Positions 40,477 to 48,892 of a stretch of 64,000 nucleotides of DNA are shown in pieces. Each line of letters begins with the position of its first letter. Positions within the stretch are counted from its first letter, which is position 1. A model generated the notes under the pieces. It ran no database searches. It was not told the origin of the DNA and saw only the letters and a program-made list of their open reading frames with translations. This DNA comes from Actinotignum schaalii (lineage in GTDB: Bacteria > Actinomycetota > Actinomycetes > Actinomycetales > Actinomycetaceae): positions 1,240,001-1,304,000 of the forward strand of contig NZ_CP008802.1 of assembly GCF_000724605.1 (NCBI RefSeq). The letters are read 5' to 3'. Both the position numbers and the translations under genes were made by a program.

Positions 40477-40553
40477 TATTCGGCGGGCAACTCGCCTAGC
40501 CGTCCGGGGCGCTTCCGCCCCGCCGTGCGGACATCTTCTAGCAAAGGAGCGCA

Positions 40554-42323
40554 GTGAGGCATTCCGCGTTATCGTATTCAGTTTCCGGGGCTCCCATCGA
40601 GGGCACTATCGTCGCGTTTCACGGGGTGACCGATTGCGCGGCCTCGCTACACAGCCTCGCCGCGCACTACGGGCGCGATTACCGGGTGGTGCTCTGCGAC
40701 CTGCTCGGCCACGGGCTCTCGGCCCGTTTCGCCAAGGACGATCTGGCTGATCCTTTCGCCGCCCTCGTGGCGACCGCGGCGGATGTGGTGGTGCGGGCCG
40801 CGGCAGGCACTCCTTCCCGCCAGGTCCTCCTCATGGGGCATTCCCTGGGTGGCGCGGTTGCCGCACATATTGCCGCCGCGCATCCCGCGCTCATCGCCGG
40901 GCTGGTGCTCGAGGATCCGGCCCTCCTCACCCCCGAGCAGGTCCAGACCTACCGCGAGGCCGCCGAGAGCCTGGGCAAAACCCAGGAGCGGGTACGCGAA
41001 TACCTGCCCGAAGCCATCGCTTCGCTGCGCGAGTCCTACACCACCTGGACGCCCTCCGAATACGCCGGCTGGGCACAGGGCAAAACCGAGGTGGACCTCG
41101 ATTTTATTGCTACCGGCGTGGTGGGCCGCCCTGGGCGCGAGGTGCTCGGCCAGTTGCGCATGCCCACCCTCCTCGTGACCGGCGATGCCGATGACGTGCT
41201 CTTCGGCGCCACCGGCATCGAAGCACTGGCCGAGCACCATAATCCGCAGCTGCGCGGGGTACTTATCCCGCACTCCACACACACGGTGCGCCGCGACCAG
41301 GAGTGCGCGTTCTACGCCGCGGTGGATCCCTTCCTCGCCGAGTGCGCGAAAGCGCAGGTGCGCCCGCAGCCCTACCTGGATCCGCAGCTCACGCCGCTGC
41401 TCGCGAGCGTGCCCGAGCAAACCACCTGGGATACCCCGGCGATGCGGGCGGAAGGCGAAGCGCTACTGGGCGCGGAGCCTGAACTTCCCGCGGGTATTCG
41501 CCGCGAGGTCCTGGTAGAAAACGGCTTAGAGCTGCGCATTTTCCACCCCAATAGCACGACGACGCCGCAGCCCCGCGTGGTCCTGTCCTTGCACGGCGGC
41601 GGTTACGTGGCGGGCCGCGCCCGCTACGATGACGCCCGCAATGCGGAGATCGCTCAGCTGACCAGGGCAACCGTGGTGGTTCCCGATTATCAGCTAGCTC
41701 CCGAGCATCCGTTCCCGGCGGCGGTAGAAGATTGCCGCGCAGCGCTGAAGTTTATTGCGCGGGCTTTCCCGGATGCGCCCGTGCTAATCTTCGGCGATTC
41801 AGCCGGGGCCGGCCTGGCCGATCAGCTGCTGCGCTTCGCACCGCCGGAGGAACTGGCGGGATTATGCGGCGTCGTCGCCCTAGAACCGTGCGTGAGCCCG
41901 CGCCTCGATACACTTTCCTACCGGACCTATCGCGACGGGCCGGTGTGGACGCGGGAAGCGGCCGCCGCGGCGTGGAGCGCGTACGTCGGCGATTCCGGGT
42001 ACCGCGCCGAGCCTATTTCCGCAGGTAGCGGGCCATATGCGGACTTGCCCATGTTCCTCGTGGTCAATCCGGTGGACCCACTGCGCGACGAGGGCCTGGA
42101 CTGGGCGCGCGATCTTATGGATGCCGGTGCGGCCGTGGAGCTGCATATGTATCCGGGGACCTTCCACGGCATGCTCAGCGCCCCGGGTACGGACGTGTGG
42201 GCACAAGTCCGGACTCAAATGAGTGATTTTATAGCGGCCGCTTTCGCGAAACCGCTTCCCACCTCGCAACTTTCCACCCATGAACTTTCCACCTCCACAA
42301 TAGAAAGGCAGAACAATGAGTAA
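40554..42323 (+). CDS. fusion of two alpha/beta-hydrolase (esterase) domains
   Basis: A 589-aa protein with two complete hydrolases in one chain. Domain 1 (residues 1-265) has HG near residue 23, nucleophile elbow GHSLGG (about 97-102), Asp in TGDADDVLF and His in PHSTHTVRR. Domain 2 (about 300-570) is of the hormone-sensitive-lipase type: oxyanion HGGGY, elbow GDSAGAG, Asp in NPVDPLRD and His in GTFHGML. Start is GTG with AAAGGAG 4 nt upstream. No signal peptide, so it acts in the cytoplasm. It overlaps the sugar porter by 8 nt. Role in removing acyl groups from an imported sugar is inferred. Confidence 0.82.
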   Translation: MRHSALSYSVSGAPIEGTIVAFHGVTDCAASLHSLAAHYGRDYRVVLCDLLGHGLSARFAKDDLADPFAALVATAADVVVRAAAGTPSRQVLLMGHSLGGAVAAHIAAAHPALIAGLVLEDPALLTPEQVQTYREAAESLGKTQERVREYLPEAIASLRESYTTWTPSEYAGWAQGKTEVDLDFIATGVVGRPGREVLGQLRMPTLLVTGDADDVLFGATGIEALAEHHNPQLRGVLIPHSTHTVRRDQECAFYAAVDPFLAECAKAQVRPQPYLDPQLTPLLASVPEQTTWDTPAMRAEGEALLGAEPELPAGIRREVLVENGLELRIFHPNSTTTPQPRVVLSLHGGGYVAGRARYDDARNAEIAQLTRATVVVPDYQLAPEHPFPAAVEDCRAALKFIARAFPDAPVLIFGDSAGAGLADQLLRFAPPEELAGLCGVVALEPCVSPRLDTLSYRTYRDGPVWTREAAAAAWSAYVGDSGYRAEPISAGSGPYADLPMFLVVNPVDPLRDEGLDWARDLMDAGAAVELHMYPGTFHGMLSAPGTDVWAQVRTQMSDFIAAAFAKPLPTSQLSTHELSTSTIERQNNE

Positions 42324-43722
42324 GGCGACTTCTTCGCGGCTCCTTCAGGTAGCCATCGCCGCTGCGCTCGGAGGTTTCCTCTTCGGCTTCGACGTCGCCG
42401 TTATTAATGGTGCTATCGGGTCGGTATCAGGGAACGTAACCGGGTTCGACCTCAGCTCTCTCATGACGGGAGTGGTGGTCTCGGTGGTGAATCTGGGCGC
42501 CGCCATCGGCGCCTGGTTCGCCGGGCAATTCTCCAATAAATACGGGCGTATCCGAGTCATGGTCACGGCCGCAATCTTGCTGTCCATTTCGGCGCTGATG
42601 TCCGGGCTGTCTTTCGGAGCCTGGCAGCTGGTGGGCTGGCGTTTGCTCGGCGGGCTGGGCGTGGGTGTGAGCGCCGTCGTCGCTCCCGCGTATATCGCCG
42701 AGATCGCACCCGCGGATAAACGCGGGCGGCTGGGTACCCTACAACAGCTGGCCATCGGCATCGGTATTTTCGGGGCCTTTATTTCTAATTTCATCCTCGT
42801 GAAGATTTCCGGTTCGGCGGACGATATTTTGTGGTTCGGGCTGGAGACCTGGCGTTGGATGTTCATGAGCGAGCTGGTGCCGGCGGTTATTTACGGGGTG
42901 CTGGCGCTGCGGCTGCCTGAATCGCCGCGCTACCTGGTTTCCGTGGGGCGCGAGGCGGAAGCCGTTAAGATTCTGACTTCTACCGGAGCGGACGCGAATC
43001 CGGCCGAACGCGTGGAGGAAATCAAACGAAGCCTGCGCGGGCACCAACCGCGGTTGCGCGATCTGCGCCATCCGAAGTACTTCCTGCATCCGGTGGTGTG
43101 GGTAGCTCTCGCCTTCGCTTTCCTTATCCAGATGGCCGGTATTAATAACATTTTGCTGTACGCCACCCAGCTGTGGGAGACGGTGGGATACACCGGGAAC
43201 CTTGCAGTATTTATCCCCGTTGTCACCTCGATGATCGGCATCGGCATGACCGTGGTGGGCATGCTCTTAATTGACCGGGTGGGGCGCCGGCCGCTGCTTC
43301 TCTGGGGCGCGATTGGCATGTTCATCACGATGATCACGTCCGGTATTGCGTTCATGCAGGGCACGGTGGATGCCGACGGCGCACTCCAGCTTCCCGGTGC
43401 GTGGGCGGCGATTGCGCTGGTGAGCGTGCACCTCGTGTACATCATTTTCTGCGGTACCTGGGGCGTGGTGCTGTGGGTCTTCCTCGGGGAGATTTTCCCG
43501 AACCTCATCCGTACTGCGGGCCTCGGTTTGGCGACGGCGGGCAACTGGATTGGCGGCACCCTGGTGACGCTGCTGTTCCCGGTCTTCGCCCAATCTCTGG
43601 GGCTGGCCGGTACGTACTTCTCCTACGCGGTGGTGGGCGCGCTGCTCATCTGGCTGGTGGTGCGCTACATCCCGGAGACGAAGGGCCGCGAACTCGAGGA
43701 GATGGAATTTAGTACCCGGTAG
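42316..43722 (+). CDS. sugar porter (MFS sugar transporter family)
   Basis: A 468-aa, 12-helix sugar:H+ symporter. The family signatures GGFLFGFDVAVINGA, RLLGGLGVGVSAVVAPAYIAEIAP, PESPRYL, LLIDRVGRRPLL and the C-terminal PETKGRELEEME are all present. Expected substrate is a mono- or small oligosaccharide. It is translationally coupled (8-nt overlap) to the double-esterase gene and under the same GntR control region. The pairing suggests uptake of an esterified sugar. Confidence 0.9.
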   Translation: MSKATSSRLLQVAIAAALGGFLFGFDVAVINGAIGSVSGNVTGFDLSSLMTGVVVSVVNLGAAIGAWFAGQFSNKYGRIRVMVTAAILLSISALMSGLSFGAWQLVGWRLLGGLGVGVSAVVAPAYIAEIAPADKRGRLGTLQQLAIGIGIFGAFISNFILVKISGSADDILWFGLETWRWMFMSELVPAVIYGVLALRLPESPRYLVSVGREAEAVKILTSTGADANPAERVEEIKRSLRGHQPRLRDLRHPKYFLHPVVWVALAFAFLIQMAGINNILLYATQLWETVGYTGNLAVFIPVVTSMIGIGMTVVGMLLIDRVGRRPLLLWGAIGMFITMITSGIAFMQGTVDADGALQLPGAWAAIALVSVHLVYIIFCGTWGVVLWVFLGEIFPNLIRTAGLGLATAGNWIGGTLVTLLFPVFAQSLGLAGTYFSYAVVGALLIWLVVRYIPETKGRELEEMEFSTR

Positions 43723-43770
43723 GTAGGCTGCCGCGGCTGTACTGCGATGCCTTCCGGGCACCGGGTAATC

Positions 43771-43863
43771 CAGGCGGCGCAATATTTAAGGCGGCAGAAA
43801 ATTCGCGCGGCGCAATATTCAGGCGGCGGCGATGGTGAATCCCCGAGGTTCGCTATCGCCGCC
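43771..43863. terminator. direct repeats and hairpin after the sugar porter
   Basis: Two copies of a GGCGCAATATT-containing unit (starting about 43775 and 43808) are followed by a 9-bp hairpin (GGCGGCGAT 43825-43833, ATCGCCGCC 43855-43863). It is a probable terminator. The rest of the spacer to 44089 holds only the palindrome at 43928 and the mntA promoter. Confidence 0.55.
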
Positions 43864-43927
43864 TCGCCGCCGTTAATCTTCCTCGGGCGAAGCCGGGGTT
43901 GGTGCACATCGAGCCAAGACACTTGGC

Positions 43928-43952
43928 AACTATCCGGAATTTCCGGATAGTT
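43928..43952. promoter_or_regulatory. 25-bp perfect palindrome upstream of the toxin-antitoxin module
   Basis: Arms AACTATCCGGAA (43928-43939) and TTCCGGATAGTT (43941-43952) around one T. It lies about 140 bp before mntA, at the edge of the AT-richer island. It could be an operator, a junction of the insertion, or a hairpin. Confidence 0.55.
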
Positions 43953-44077
43953 CGATTGGAACGCACATCTTTTGTCAACGCAGTTCAGACTATGACTCAG
44001 ATTCATAGAACCCATCTCTCCGCGCAGAACACTTGTCAGTGGACGGCGAAGGGACTGTACGTTTACAGATACAGAAG

Positions 44078-44083
44078 TATAAT
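44078..44083 (+). promoter_or_regulatory. -10 box of a leaderless mntA transcript
   Basis: A consensus TATAAT whose last base is 7 nt before the mntA ATG (44090), so transcription should start at or next to the start codon. No clear -35 box and no Shine-Dalgarno sequence. Confidence 0.65.
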
Positions 44084-44089
44084 GGCCCT

Positions 44090-44431
44090 ATGGCTATCAC
44101 CGCTTTGCCTAGTTCAGCGCAAGTTCCATCACTCCAGCGGCTTCAGTCCGCTGAGGAGGCAATTCGCGATGTCATTAAACTTCATAAAGGCACCGGGCGG
44201 TTCTGGGTTTTCGGTTCGGTTGCTCGCGGTGAGGCAACAACCGAATCGGACTATGACCTCCTGGTCGAATTTTTGCCCGATGCTAGCTACTTTGACCTTG
44301 TCACATTAGAAATGAAGCTAAGCGAGCTACTTGAAACTCCAGTCGACATCATGTCGATTCGTTCGAGGGGTTACGCCGCAGATCATGCACGCTCCCAGGC
44401 TATAGAGATCAAGCATGGCTCCCCCTACTGA
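44090..44431 (+). CDS. mntA: MntA-type nucleotidyltransferase antitoxin
   Basis: A 113-aa minimal nucleotidyltransferase. The catalytic motif GS-X10-DxD is exact (GSVARGEATTESDYD, about residues 44-58), which is the signature of MntA antitoxins that AMPylate the partner HEPN toxin HepT. The start is taken at 44090, directly behind a TATAAT box. It overlaps hepT by 17 nt. The gene sits in sequence visibly richer in A and T than its neighbours, as in acquired islands. A truncated relative lies at 45309. Confidence 0.88.
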   Translation: MAITALPSSAQVPSLQRLQSAEEAIRDVIKLHKGTGRFWVFGSVARGEATTESDYDLLVEFLPDASYFDLVTLEMKLSELLETPVDIMSIRSRGYAADHARSQAIEIKHGSPY

Positions 44432-44765
44432 TCCGCGCATCGTGGCCGAAGCCCTCAACGAATTGGCAGATACAGTCACATACATCATTAGCCACGGAAA
44501 AGATACTTTCCTTGCACGTTCAGCTGAGTCAGAACTGCTGTACCTTGCATCCTGCCAAGTTGTAATTCGACTTCACGCCATGATTGAGGACCTTCCCAAA
44601 GAACTGACAATTTCTTGGTCTGATTTGCCTTTAGGACAGGTACGTGGAATGCGTAATCGACTTGCGCACGGCTACCTTGATATTGATGAACAGATGCTCT
44701 GGAAAACCCTAGCAAACGACGCACTCCCCTTAATCACCGCCATACTTGCCCGAATTGAAGAGTGA
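44415..44765 (+). CDS. hepT: HepT-type HEPN ribonuclease toxin
   Basis: A 116-aa all-helical HEPN-domain protein (DUF86 type). The motif RX4HXY is present as RNRLAHGY near residue 83: Arg and His form the RNase site and the Tyr is the residue AMPylated by MntA in studied systems. With the adjoining antitoxin it makes a type VII toxin-antitoxin unit. The reading frame stays open for 66 more codons past its TGA stop. Confidence 0.88.
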   Translation: MAPPTDPRIVAEALNELADTVTYIISHGKDTFLARSAESELLYLASCQVVIRLHAMIEDLPKELTISWSDLPLGQVRGMRNRLAHGYLDIDEQMLWKTLANDALPLITAILARIEE

Positions 44766-45006
44766 TTTACCCGCAGCAAGCATAGGAAACAGCGAGACCT
44801 TCTCTTCCGGCAAGTAGCCACGGCAAAGGATCTGAACGTTGAATCAACTATTCGAATTCTTCGAGTAGTTCGCCAAGCCAAAATCCTGTCACCTGAAAAA
44901 CCAGCTAGCCGCCCCCACTACAGATCTCGCAAAACTTTCGTGGCAAGATCGAAATTGCGAATCTAGCCTTCCGCGCACAGTTGTTTCAACGCCCCGAACA
45001 GTACAT

Positions 45007-45261
45007 TTAGGCAGCTGTGAAGCGCTGGTTAGCGCCCTGGCGGGTCATGCCCAATACATCCCCGATCGCTTGCCATGTCTTGCCAGCGGTACGAGCCTTG
45101 GCTACTGCGGCATCTAGCCGCTTGTTAGCTGCGCGTAGCTCCATCTGAGCCACCGCTATCTGCGTGAGACAGGGGTCATCAACGGTATAAATAGGGTCCG
45201 GCCCCTCGCCGCCGTTCGCGTTTTCTACCTCATCGAGCATTTCTTCAATAGAACGGGTCAT
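45007..45261 (-). CDS. small helix-turn-helix protein
   Basis: An 84-aa protein. The C-terminal third (GKTWQAIGDVLGMTRQGANQRF) is a helix-turn-helix of the type found in short actinobacterial proteins that resemble a sigma region 4 or resolvase C-terminus. The N-terminal 35 residues are acidic. AAAGGTGA precedes the ATG. It lies between the HepT/MntA pair and a truncated mntA, on the opposite strand. A role in controlling the module is possible but not shown. Confidence 0.65.
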   Translation of the reverse strand: MTRSIEEMLDEVENANGGEGPDPIYTVDDPCLTQIAVAQMELRAANKRLDAAVAKARTAGKTWQAIGDVLGMTRQGANQRFTAA

Positions 45262-45308
45262 GAGAGATCACCTTTCATTCGTACGAACTTTTTACGAGCT
45301 TTCCTAGT

Positions 45309-45533
45309 ATGGAAGATGCATTTTCACCACATTACGCACGGCGTGCAAATCTCGTTGCGCAACACGTTCAGTTCAAGCTTGCGCTCGACAACTTCGATCT
45401 CATCGCATTAGAAATCAAATTAGGCGAACTGCTTGGGAAACCGGTCGACATCATGTCGAGCAAATCAGAGGGATACGTTGCTGATTACGCGCGTTCCGAA
45501 GCAATAGAGATCACCCGTGGCGAACCATCATAA
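45309..45533 (+). pseudogene. truncated mntA paralogue
   Basis: A 74-codon frame whose last 46 codons match the end of MntA at 30 of 46 positions (FDL..LE.KL.ELL, PVDIMS, GY.AD.ARS.AIEI). The first 28 codons do not resemble MntA, and the catalytic GS-X10-DxD motif is gone. It is therefore the remnant of a second toxin-antitoxin copy, unless expressed as a partner-binding fragment. No hepT-like gene follows. Confidence 0.72.
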
Positions 45534-45560
45534 TCTGAAGACACCAGCTTCTCGAACCAA

Positions 45561-46313
45561 TCACGCCCCCACAATCGCGCGGATTTCCTCCACGTGCGCT
45601 TCCAGATCCGCGAGCGGCGTGCGGTAGGTCAGCGCACTGACCGAGATCGCCCCGTCCGGAACCGTGGTTGAGGAGAAGAAGTACGGAACAGCCAAGCAGT
45701 TAATACCGGTCTCATTTTCTTGGCGGTCTACCGCGTAGCCCTGCTCCTTAATGCGCAGCAACTCCCGGTAGAGCTCTTCCGGATCGGTCACCGTATGCTC
45801 GGTGCGGGCGGGGAAGCCCACCCGCTTCTCCAGCTCGCGTACGTCCTCAACACTGCGCACCCTATACGCAAACAACAGTTTCCCCACCGCGGTGGAGTGG
45901 ATCGGATTTTCTCCACCGATACGCGATGTCAGTTTCACGGGCCCGAGGATAGGATCCTTTTTCGCCCGGTAGATAACGCGATCCGCTTCCAGAGTCGCGT
46001 AGTGGGCGGTCTCCCCGAAGCGTTCCACCAACCGCTCCAAAATGGGGCCAACCCGCTCATCATTACTCCACGCCTCGAGATTACGTAACGCTAGGCGCAC
46101 ATAATTGCCTCCAAGGACGTACGTCCCGTCGGCACGCTGATCGGCCAATCCGGCCCGCCGCAAAGCCGCCAAACCCCGATGAACAGTAGGTTTTGGGGAG
46201 TCTACCGCCCGCGCAAGCTCCTCGAGCGAGGCTCCGCGCACCCGCTCCCCCAAAGCCACCAAAATGGCGAGAACTCGGTCAGAACCCACCAATTTTTTGC
46301 TCTGCTCACCCAT
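45561..46313 (-). CDS. IclR-family regulator of the xylonate operon
   Basis: A 250-aa regulator with winged helix (SLEELARAVDSPKPTVHRGLAALRRAG) and IclR effector domain (IHSTAVGKLLFAY, GINCLAVPYFFSS, ISVSALTYRT). The start is placed at ATG 46313. The frame stays open to 46367, but that ATG lies inside the dyad TTCCA-N5-TGGAA, so the shorter start is more natural. It is divergent from the permease-aldolase-dehydratase operon and corresponds in position and family to E. coli YjhI/XynR. Confidence 0.86.
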   Translation of the reverse strand: MGEQSKKLVGSDRVLAILVALGERVRGASLEELARAVDSPKPTVHRGLAALRRAGLADQRADGTYVLGGNYVRLALRNLEAWSNDERVGPILERLVERFGETAHYATLEADRVIYRAKKDPILGPVKLTSRIGGENPIHSTAVGKLLFAYRVRSVEDVRELEKRVGFPARTEHTVTDPEELYRELLRIKEQGYAVDRQENETGINCLAVPYFFSSTTVPDGAISVSALTYRTPLADLEAHVEEIRAIVGA

Positions 46314-46342
46314 ATCGCCCCTATCGGCTAGACTCATAACTG

Positions 46343-46376
46343 TTCCACTTATCGAATTGCATTCCATTTATTGGAA
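46343..46376. promoter_or_regulatory. candidate IclR operators
   Basis: A perfect dyad TTCCA-TTTAT-TGGAA at 46362-46376 and a weaker one at 46343-46357 (TTCCA-N5-CGAAT) on the same helical face, 19 bp apart. They lie between the IclR gene and the xylonate operon. Confidence 0.55.
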
Positions 46377-46473
46377 CTGCCCAGCGTGGGGCACGCCGCG
46401 GAAAGCGACGGCACTTCGGCTTGGAACACCACGCAATCCGGCATCGTCGCTTGTGTAGATTTGAGAGGTCATC

Positions 46474-47883
46474 ATGACACCCCTTCTTGCTATGCCGCTA
46501 GGAACATTACCAGCGGTCTTCCCCATGGAGGCGGAAACCGCCTCCGCTCACCCGGGCGTTCTTGTGGCCGCGGCCCTCCTGGGTATTGCCACCATCGTTG
46601 TTCTCATCACCGTCTGCAAGGTCCACCCCTTCCTTTCCCTCATGTTTGGATCGGTGGTCATGGCCCTTGTGGCCGGTGTTCCCCTCCTTGATGTTTTCGA
46701 TTCCTTCACCAAGGGCCTGGGCAGCACCGTCGGCTCCGTTGGTGTTCTCATCGTGCTTGGCTCCATGATTGGCGCACTCCTCATCAAATCCGGGGGTGCG
46801 GATACCATCGTTGATTCGATTATCGGGCGCACCAGCACCAAGAAGCTCCCCTGGGCTATGGCACTGATTGCGTTCATTATCGGAATCCCGCTCTTCTTCG
46901 AGGTCGGCGTGGTTCTGCTTATTCCGGTCGTCCTCATGGTCGCCCGTAAGTCCCATGTTAACGTGTTGCTCATTGGCGTGCCGGCCCTGGCCGGCCTGGT
47001 CTGCCTGCACGGCTTCGTTCCTCCGCACCCCGGCCCGCTTATCGCCATTGATGCGCTGGGCGCGAACCTTGGCCTCACCCTGGGCATCGGCCTCATTATC
47101 GCCATCCCGGCCGTTATTATCGGCGGGCCGCTGGTGGCGCCCATGATGGCCCGTGCTATCCCCGATCTGCAGCCCAAGGAACTCATTTCCACCGATGAAC
47201 CGGTCCCGGCCGAACACCGCCCCGGCTTCTTCGCGTCGATCATGATCGTGCTGCTGCCGGTTATCCTCATGATGCTGCGCTCCGTCGTAGAAATGACCGG
47301 CCTGAATGTTCCCGTTCTTACCACGGCGCTGCTCTTCCTGGGCGAACCTGTTGTCGCGCTGCTGTCCTCCGTGATTTACGGCGCCTTTGCGCTGGGGATG
47401 CGCGGCGGACGCGGCCTGCAAGGCGTCTCCGATATTATCGGCTCCTCACTCCCGCCCATCGCCGGAATCCTCCTCATCGTGGGTGCCGGTGGCGGTTTCA
47501 AGCAAACCCTCGTCGATTCGGGTATCGCGGATGTGATCGGTAACTGGCTTTCCGGCCTGCCGCTCTCTCCGCTCCTGGCGGCCTGGCTGGTGGCGGTCTT
47601 CATCCGCCTGGCTACCGGCTCCGCCACCGTCGCCACGATTACCGCGGCCGGCCTGGTGGCACACCTGGCCGAAGGCATGGAACCCATTTCCCTGGCCCTC
47701 ATGGTTCTCGCCATCGGCGCCGGCTCCCTCTTCATGTCCCACGTGAATGACGCGGGCTTCTGGCTGGTCAAGGAATACTTCGGCATGACGGTCGGCCAAA
47801 CCTTCAAGACCTGGTCCGCCCTCACCACGATTATTTCGATTGTCGGAATCGTCATGGTTGAGATCATTCACCTCTTCGTCTAG
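46474..47883 (+). CDS. GntP-family sugar-acid permease
   Basis: A 469-aa polytopic symporter of the gluconate permease family, paralogous to the D-serine permease at 1454. Landmarks are GIPLFFEVGVVLLIPVV, HGFVPPHPGPLIA and LATGSATVATITAAGL. AGAGG precedes the ATG. It is the first gene of a three-gene operon with a keto-deoxy-acid aldolase and a xylonate-type dehydratase, matching E. coli yjhF, so D-xylonate or a similar aldonate is the likely cargo. Confidence 0.9.
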   Translation: MTPLLAMPLGTLPAVFPMEAETASAHPGVLVAAALLGIATIVVLITVCKVHPFLSLMFGSVVMALVAGVPLLDVFDSFTKGLGSTVGSVGVLIVLGSMIGALLIKSGGADTIVDSIIGRTSTKKLPWAMALIAFIIGIPLFFEVGVVLLIPVVLMVARKSHVNVLLIGVPALAGLVCLHGFVPPHPGPLIAIDALGANLGLTLGIGLIIAIPAVIIGGPLVAPMMARAIPDLQPKELISTDEPVPAEHRPGFFASIMIVLLPVILMMLRSVVEMTGLNVPVLTTALLFLGEPVVALLSSVIYGAFALGMRGGRGLQGVSDIIGSSLPPIAGILLIVGAGGGFKQTLVDSGIADVIGNWLSGLPLSPLLAAWLVAVFIRLATGSATVATITAAGLVAHLAEGMEPISLALMVLAIGAGSLFMSHVNDAGFWLVKEYFGMTVGQTFKTWSALTTIISIVGIVMVEIIHLFV

Positions 47884-47901
47884 GAAAGGAGCTCCCCCAC
47901 C

Positions 47902-48870
47902 ATGGAAAACCCGCAATTCATTTGCCCTACGGTCACGGCCTTCGATACCAACCTCAATATCGACGCCGCAACCAACCGGCAGCTGTGGGACCGGCTCATC
48001 ACGGGAGGCGTTGATGGCATCCTCGTTGCCGGCTCCATCGGCGAGTTCTTCGCCCTCACCTACGAACAGAAGCTTGAGCTGGTCAAGCTTGCCGCGCAGC
48101 ACATTAATGGCCGGGTGGAGCTGCTGGCCGGCACCGGGATGAACTCCCTCCCGGAAACCATCGCGCTCTCGCGTGATGCACTGGAAGCGGGAGCGGACGT
48201 CGTCGCCCTTATTACCCCGTACTACTTCACCCTGGGTGAGGAAGCGCTCTTTGATTATTACGCGGCCTGCGCGCAGGCGATTGACGGCAAGATTCTGCTC
48301 TACAATTTCCCGGCTCGAACCGGGAACGATATTGGCCCGGAGTTGCTGCGGCGCCTGGTGGATGAGTTCCCGAATATCGTCGGTATTAAGGACACCGTCA
48401 CGGAGCTCTCCCATACCCGCGCGCTGATTCAGGCGGTGCGCCCGCGGCATCCCGATTTCCGCTTCCTGGCCGGTTTCGATGAGAACTTCTACTATACGCT
48501 GCTCAGCGGTGGAAACGGAGCAATTTCCGGGCTGGCAAATGTGTACCCGGAGGTGACATCCGCCTGGGTACGCGCGGCGCGCGAAGGTAATGCGGCCACG
48601 CTGGAGCGCATGCAAAAGCTCATGAATCACCTGGCGAATATTTACACTATCGCCCCGGTTTTCGTGCCCGTCATCAAGGAAGCGATCCACCAGCGCGGCG
48701 TCGCCCTATCCACGGCGTGCCGTGCCACCCCAACAGGGTTGACCGCGGCGGAAAAGGAGGCGGTCGCGGCCCTGCTTGCTCGCGCCGATGAACTAATCGC
48801 CGCGGCGGGGCTCCCGGCCGAGGGGAGTTCCGCTCTTCCGTCCAGCACCCTCCCGTCCACCGACCGCTAG
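47902..48870 (+). CDS. 2-keto-3-deoxy-aldonate aldolase (DapA family, YagE/YjhH type)
   Basis: A 322-aa class I aldolase that cleaves a 2-keto-3-deoxy sugar acid to pyruvate and an aldehyde (glycolaldehyde from the xylonate intermediate). The N-terminal ICPTVTAFD, GSIGEFFAL, the Tyr of LLYNFPARTGNDIGPE and the Schiff-base Lys in GIKDTV are visible. The last 20 residues are a Ser/Pro-rich tail. It starts 18 nt after the permease, with AAAGGAG upstream. Confidence 0.88.
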   Translation: MENPQFICPTVTAFDTNLNIDAATNRQLWDRLITGGVDGILVAGSIGEFFALTYEQKLELVKLAAQHINGRVELLAGTGMNSLPETIALSRDALEAGADVVALITPYYFTLGEEALFDYYAACAQAIDGKILLYNFPARTGNDIGPELLRRLVDEFPNIVGIKDTVTELSHTRALIQAVRPRHPDFRFLAGFDENFYYTLLSGGNGAISGLANVYPEVTSAWVRAAREGNAATLERMQKLMNHLANIYTIAPVFVPVIKEAIHQRGVALSTACRATPTGLTAAEKEAVAALLARADELIAAAGLPAEGSSALPSSTLPSTDR

Positions 48871-48892
48871 AAACACAGCAGAGGAGACAACT

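Noticed and set aside
47446-48690. A 414-codon minus-strand open frame
   Set aside because: Antisense of the GntP permease and the aldolase, which both have strong family motifs and ribosome binding sites.
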